DNA of 64,000 nt from Sphaerolaimus hirsutus (lineage: Eukaryota > Nematoda > Chromadorea > Monhysterida > Sphaerolaimidae): NCBI GenBank assembly GCA_964036195.1, contig OZ038460.1, forward strand, positions 15,069,504-15,133,503, written 5' to 3'. Positions 61,101 to 64,000 of the stretch are shown in pieces. The first letter of the stretch is position 1, and each line of letters starts with the position of its first letter. Below the pieces are notes generated by a model. That model saw only the letters and a program-made list of their open reading frames with translations. It had not been told where the DNA came from and did no database searches. The translations under genes and the position numbers were made by a program.

Positions 61101-63748
61101 CCCAATCCGGCGACCTTTGCTCCATTTACTGTGGGTTATTGGCGCCATTAATTTTGAATTTATTTGCACCATAGTGCAAGTATAGCGCTCGTTCATCGCC
61201 ACACAATGTGATAATTTGATTTAAGTTTATAAACACATTTATCATCGTTTTTTAGAAAGACGAGAAGTCGACAAGGGCGGTGTATCAAGTTTCCGCCGCT
61301 GACATGTCCGCCCTTCACACGAACCCGAAATCACCGTGCACTTTTGAGGTGACTTTTTTTACCATTTTCTTGATCATTTATTCTCCAATTTCAACAAATA
61401 TTCATTTTTTAGCTCGTGACAGTGTCTGGCAAGCAAACGTTTACATGCGAAAACGTCACCGTATGTCAGAGTTGGCAAAAAGCCATAAATAAGTGCATGA
61501 AGGCCGGAGATCAGAGCAATAACGCATTTCTGTGCACTGAGGGTGGAAATGGAAAATCTGGCGATTTACAGCATTTGGGTGAAGCCAGTGTATATGGTGA
61601 GTTTGGTATACTCCAGTGACATAACACTCTGCACGCGCACATATTTATGTCTCACGTTGGATGCCTTGATAATTGAACGTGTGCCTTTTGTGAAAGATGA
61701 AAATTTGATTTTGACACGTAAAACGTATAACATCAATGATTTTTTTCGTTTTTTTATATGAAAATTGCATGCGTTTAATATATTTGGCACGCTTCCAGCG
61801 TGAACCACGCGTGCAAGGTGTAAAGTCACTGAATTATAATGTTGTGAACTTGAATTATTTTAAATTGGTTTACGAAATCGCGCACATTGAAACTCAGGCT
61901 GGCTGACACGCGTCAAGTGTGCGGAATCGAAACGCTGCTTTGCGGCCATCATCGGGGACCAACTCCATTTTTACAAGGCGCCTCACCACAAGGTTTGTTT
62001 TTGCCGAAAATTCTGATGAACATATCCATGCTATTTTCAAAATTCAGTATTTTTGTAATATTTTTGTCGATAATCGTAAAAAATGAAATGACACAAAATG
62101 CGGTATCGATATTTTAATGTCGATATTCGGTATTTTGTCAAACTAGATGGACATACACTCAATAACCCTATCATCACACCTATCATTCTAACAACCCCCA
62201 ATCGCCATTCAAATGAACCCCCCCCAGGTGCCCTTCACCAGCCTACCGTTGCAAGGCACCAACATCACCCTGGCCACCAACAGCAGCAGTTCCTCAAGCG
62301 ACAACGATTCCGACCAACCCTGCGCATCAAACCAGGCGACCGACTGCCCCCATGCGCACAGGCCTGATCAGCATGGTTGGGACAGCATGACTTTGTGCGT
62401 GCATACTGGTGCCGTTGGACAGAGTATGCAGCAGCCGGTGTACTTGGTGCTCGCGTGTAGGGAGGAGAAGGTAGGTTGAGGAGGTTTTGGAGGTTCGGAT
62501 GAGAGGTTCTTTCTTTGATTGAAGAAATTTTTCAGTACAAGTGGCAGTATCACCTGACGCTTGCCTCGAATGGAATTTTCCTGAATTCGTCATCGAACAG
62601 CAGTGGTAGCCCGAATAAAACGGCCAAAAATTGCACCGACTATGAGAATTTAATAAGGAAAATGATGCATCCAACAATAAATGGTGTACCAGAGTCTGAA
62701 CTTTGGTCTGATCCCGTTTTGACACCCAGTTTGGAGGCCATGGGGCAGGCGCCGAAAACGACTTTGATTTGCAAAAATGTCCGAATGCAGAATCTACAGA
62801 ATTGTGATGCTGAAGTGAAGAAAGCTCTGGAAATCTCAAAAGTGAGTTTTTATCGTCATCTAATTCAGTGTAGGCTATATTTTGACCCTTCGGACGGATA
62901 GATAGCTGAGAAAAACATTTTTTTGGGGGGGGTCGCGTGGGTTCAATATAAAGGCTTTTTCAAGGTGTAAAAGGATGAAAAGGTAGAAAACTCGCTTAAA
63001 GTAGGTACCGTATTTCCTCGAAATACCCCCGGGGGGTGAGAGTGAGAGTGAGAATTTTGAGGGGAGGGTTAAACGAGGGGGGGGGGTATTTCGAGGGGGG
63101 GTTTATTATTTCGCCAGAAATTTTTTGAAATCCCAGTACTAAAATGTCGTCTGAAACGTACGCAGACGTCGAAAAATGCAACAAAAAGCGCCATTTATAA
63201 GACTCTAAAGACATTCATAAGTGTGTAGACGTACAAACACTGTTCTCACATAACAGAGTCATCGTTTTTAACGTGTGTTCTGCATTGCCCGGATGACAAA
63301 CCGCAGCCTTTGTCATTTACGTTTTCTATACACTAAATTGGGGGGGGGGTATTTCGAGGGGGGGGGGGGGGGTTTATAAGTTCATAGTGTCCATTTTGAG
63401 GGGGGTATTTCGAGGGGGGGGGGGTATTTCGAGGAAATACGGTAGGTATTTTAAGTGAGTATTTTTATTTAGTGATTAACACACCCCTTTCCTACCTCTA
63501 ATCTAATTTTACAATTCGAATGAAGCTTTGATCTTCATTAGAATATCCCACTATACTACACCCCCAAAACGCAGGCGTCACATCTATTCTGCACTGTCTC
63601 GATGCAGCCGGCCAGCGCTCTACATTATCACATTGACCTGGCGCAAACCGCTTTGAACGCCGCTTTGCACTGTCCGCACGTTTGCGACGAGTTGTATGCG
63701 ATATTGATAAGATTGAGCTTGGCCAAAGCTTTGAGGGTTGCGCTGCAG
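46117..63748 (+). CDS. PLEKHH/MAX-1-type PH-MyTH4-FERM adaptor, 3'-partial
   Basis: Exons: 46117-46173 (possible first exon), 46465-46518, 55334-55465, 56011-56216, 57553-57592, 57985-58109, 58424-58649, 58981-59123, 59316-59415, 59703-59801, 60046-60144, 60313-60451, 60643-60800, 61256-61348, 61413-61596, 61898-61992, 62228-62470, 62536-62841, 63575-63748 and onward. All are GT-AG and in phase, 891 codons so far. The coiled coil (DRIKRWVAARLQE, LDTQSTILHRQHRLCKE) aligns with the vertebrate PLEKHH1 helix. DDYALPPDAC is the conserved motif just before PH1. PH1 runs over 60643-61596 (SGYLQLG, RSLKRRWAVLE), PH2 over 61898-62841 (GWLTRVKCAESKRCFAAIIG, YKWQYHLTLA). MyTH4 begins late in exon 62536 and includes YHIDLAQTALNAAL. 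FERM lies beyond the window. Homologues act in axon guidance and actin/phosphoinositide signalling. The PH2 loop has a Ser/Asn/Asp-rich insertion. The 46117 exon rests only on ATG, phase and donor; more upstream exons may exist. Confidence 0.92.
46583..47013. mobile_element. hAT-type element with poly-G/poly-C arms
   Basis: Ends CAGGGCCGTATCC / GGATACGTCCCTG; 8-bp duplication GTCCACTT at 46575-46582 and 47014-47021. It contains a GGCGCCATGG core copy. A related relic is at about 31780-32195. It lies just after the PLEKHH-like exon ending 46518. Confidence 0.82.
48035..48245. repeat. 200-bp foldback, copy 2, inverted
   Basis: Relative of 41070-41271 within the 8.8-kb PLEKHH-like intron. 47100-48030 and 48250-48930 show nothing recognised. 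Confidence 0.7.
49054..50369. mobile_element. hAT-type element, AAATAAAAT family, with central insertion
   Basis: Left end CAGGGTTGG, right end CCAACACTG; flanks AACGTGAG and AACGTGGG. The arms are TTTTATTTTTA arrays. The centre (about 49205-50180) is a separate foldback bounded by GGCCCCAGATTTAATTGGGC and its inverse. Confidence 0.75.
51188..51580. repeat. CCGTATTTCC foldback in PLEKHH-like intron
   Basis: GCCGTATTTCCTCGAAATACC ... GGAAATACGGTAC with C-rich arms; same family as 37794-38246 but diverged. Confidence 0.6.
51744..52202. mobile_element. hAT-type poly-G/GATA element in PLEKHH-like intron
   Basis: Left end CAGGGGTCTCC, right end decayed; the flanking duplication GCGCAGAG (51736-51743 and 52203-52210) is intact. 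It is inserted into an older foldback whose arms (TTCAATTGGA / TCCAATTGAA) lie at about 51718 and 52268. Confidence 0.8.
53082..53375 (-). mobile_element. Introner-like element inside the PLEKHH-like 8.8-kb intron, antisense to it
   Basis: Minus strand: CTG|GTGCCAGTTCCGCACCC ... GTCTGGAACTGGCCCCAG. 294 nt, longer than other copies because of a TTTCACTTTCCGGC duplication in one arm. Confidence 0.7.
53583..54035. repeat. AACGTAAA/ACTCGAGTA element
   Basis: AGTTGTTAAAAGTAC at the left pairs with GTTTTAACAACT at the right; the interior repeats AAAGTATACGTAAACG. 54036-55333 contains one decayed CCCCTC/GAGGGGG patch (about 54470-54545) and nothing else recognised. Confidence 0.6.
55822..55966. repeat. 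Introner-family copy nested within a PLEKHH-like intron
   Basis: CTGGCGCCAATCCCAGACCC ... GGGGTTGGGACTGCCCCCTG. It lies inside intron 55466-56010, not at its borders, and its acceptor end is mutated (CCTG instead of CCAG). Confidence 0.7.
56418..57098. mobile_element. hAT-type element, longer relative of 27969-28221
   Basis: Ends TAGGGTTGGCCGATG / CCAACCCTA; 8-bp duplication TGTGTGGG at 56410-56417 and 57099-57106. It interrupts the right end of an older TTGACA foldback (56260-57109), giving a relative insertion order. Confidence 0.85.
58671..58856. repeat. Introner-family copy nested within a PLEKHH-like intron
   Basis: GTGGCAGTCCCGCACCCTG ... AAGGTGCGGACTCCC; it carries TGTAAAATGGCATAC and TGTCAAGTGTC units and lies inside intron 58650-58980. 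Confidence 0.65.
59145..59264. repeat. Introner-family copy nested within a PLEKHH-like intron
   Basis: GGTGGCAGTCCCGTACCCTG ... CAGGGCTCGGGATTGGCCC, short and degenerate, inside intron 59124-59315. Confidence 0.6.
60942..61103. mobile_element. TTGACA foldback in PLEKHH-like intron
   Basis: Ends GGCCCCTCACACAC / GTGTGTGTGGGCCC, flanked by AAT on both sides; arms nearly identical to 36027-36187. Confidence 0.75.
63006..63444. mobile_element. TA-flanked CCGTATTTCC element, recent copy B
   Basis: 439 bp, in the intron before the MyTH4 exon; shares with copy A the segments for ACGTCTGCGTACGTTTCAGA and GCGGTTTGTCAT-type sequence. Confidence 0.75.
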
Positions 63749-64000
63749 GTTTGCTTTTGGGTTCATGCTGATTATGAATGGGAGAATTGAAAGTTTGATT
63801 GTTTTAGTGTTGGTGGGGACTTGATACTGATTTGTGGACCGATCCGATGATCAGATGAAATTGTGTAAATATAAATGTAGAAGATTTATGTTGCGTCAAT
63901 GTCGACTTTTTTCAAAAAAAATTTTCTCGAAAATAAATGTAAATTGTGAAAAAACGCTCGAAATTCTCAATCCAAATAAACATTTAACTCAAAATAGGCA

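Overview
The window is nuclear DNA of an animal, most likely an invertebrate. The genes are split into short exons with conserved GT-AG boundaries, and their products are bilaterian proteins. The rest is AT-rich sequence packed with foldback transposons. The sequence alone does not fix the phylum. No rRNA, tRNA, CRISPR array, operon or bacterial signal was seen.

Genes, all assembled by joining exons whose reading phases agree. (1) A plasmanylethanolamine desaturase (PEDS1/TMEM189) on the minus strand, 15409 to 12402, with its last exon not found. (2) A complete six-exon DDAH/amidinotransferase-family enzyme on the minus strand, 25766 to 22523, 285 codons. (3) A complete ten-exon nucleoporin SEH1 on the minus strand, 36531 to 26936. 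(4) A six-exon gene of unknown family on the plus strand, 29024-32701, lying wholly inside SEH1 intron 6. (5) The 5' three quarters of a PLEKHH/MAX-1-type adaptor (coiled coil, two PH domains, MyTH4) on the plus strand, from about 46117 past 63748; its FERM part lies beyond the window. The genes have unrelated roles (ether lipids, guanidino compounds, nuclear pore, neuronal/cytoskeletal signalling) and show no joint operation.

Layout: 1-12.4 kb is gene-free and rich in repeats (giant foldbacks, a BEL/Pao retrotransposon fragment). PEDS1 is at 12.4-15.4 kb. 15.4-22.5 kb holds repeats. 22.5-36.5 kb holds the DDAH-like gene, SEH1 and the nested gene. 36.5-46.1 kb holds repeats. 46.1-64 kb is the PLEKHH gene, with an 8.8 kb repeat-filled intron.

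The main discovery candidate is a family of small palindromic elements that exactly constitute spliceosomal introns (introner-like elements). Their termini read CTGGTGCC at one end, supplying the GT donor, and GGCCCCAG at the other, supplying the AG acceptor. SEH1 intron 8, PEDS1 intron 1 and nested-gene intron 2 each begin and end exactly at such termini. Further copies at 20.5, 44.2 and 53.1 kb have the same polarity and predict unrecognised minus-strand exons. A second theme is a large set of hAT-type non-autonomous elements with 8-bp target-site duplications. Their interiors are simple-sequence arrays (GGAAAAC, ATATCG, GGGATC, TTTAAA, AAATAAAAT, GGCGCC, GATAGATAGC plus poly-G), as if the transposon amplifies microsatellites.
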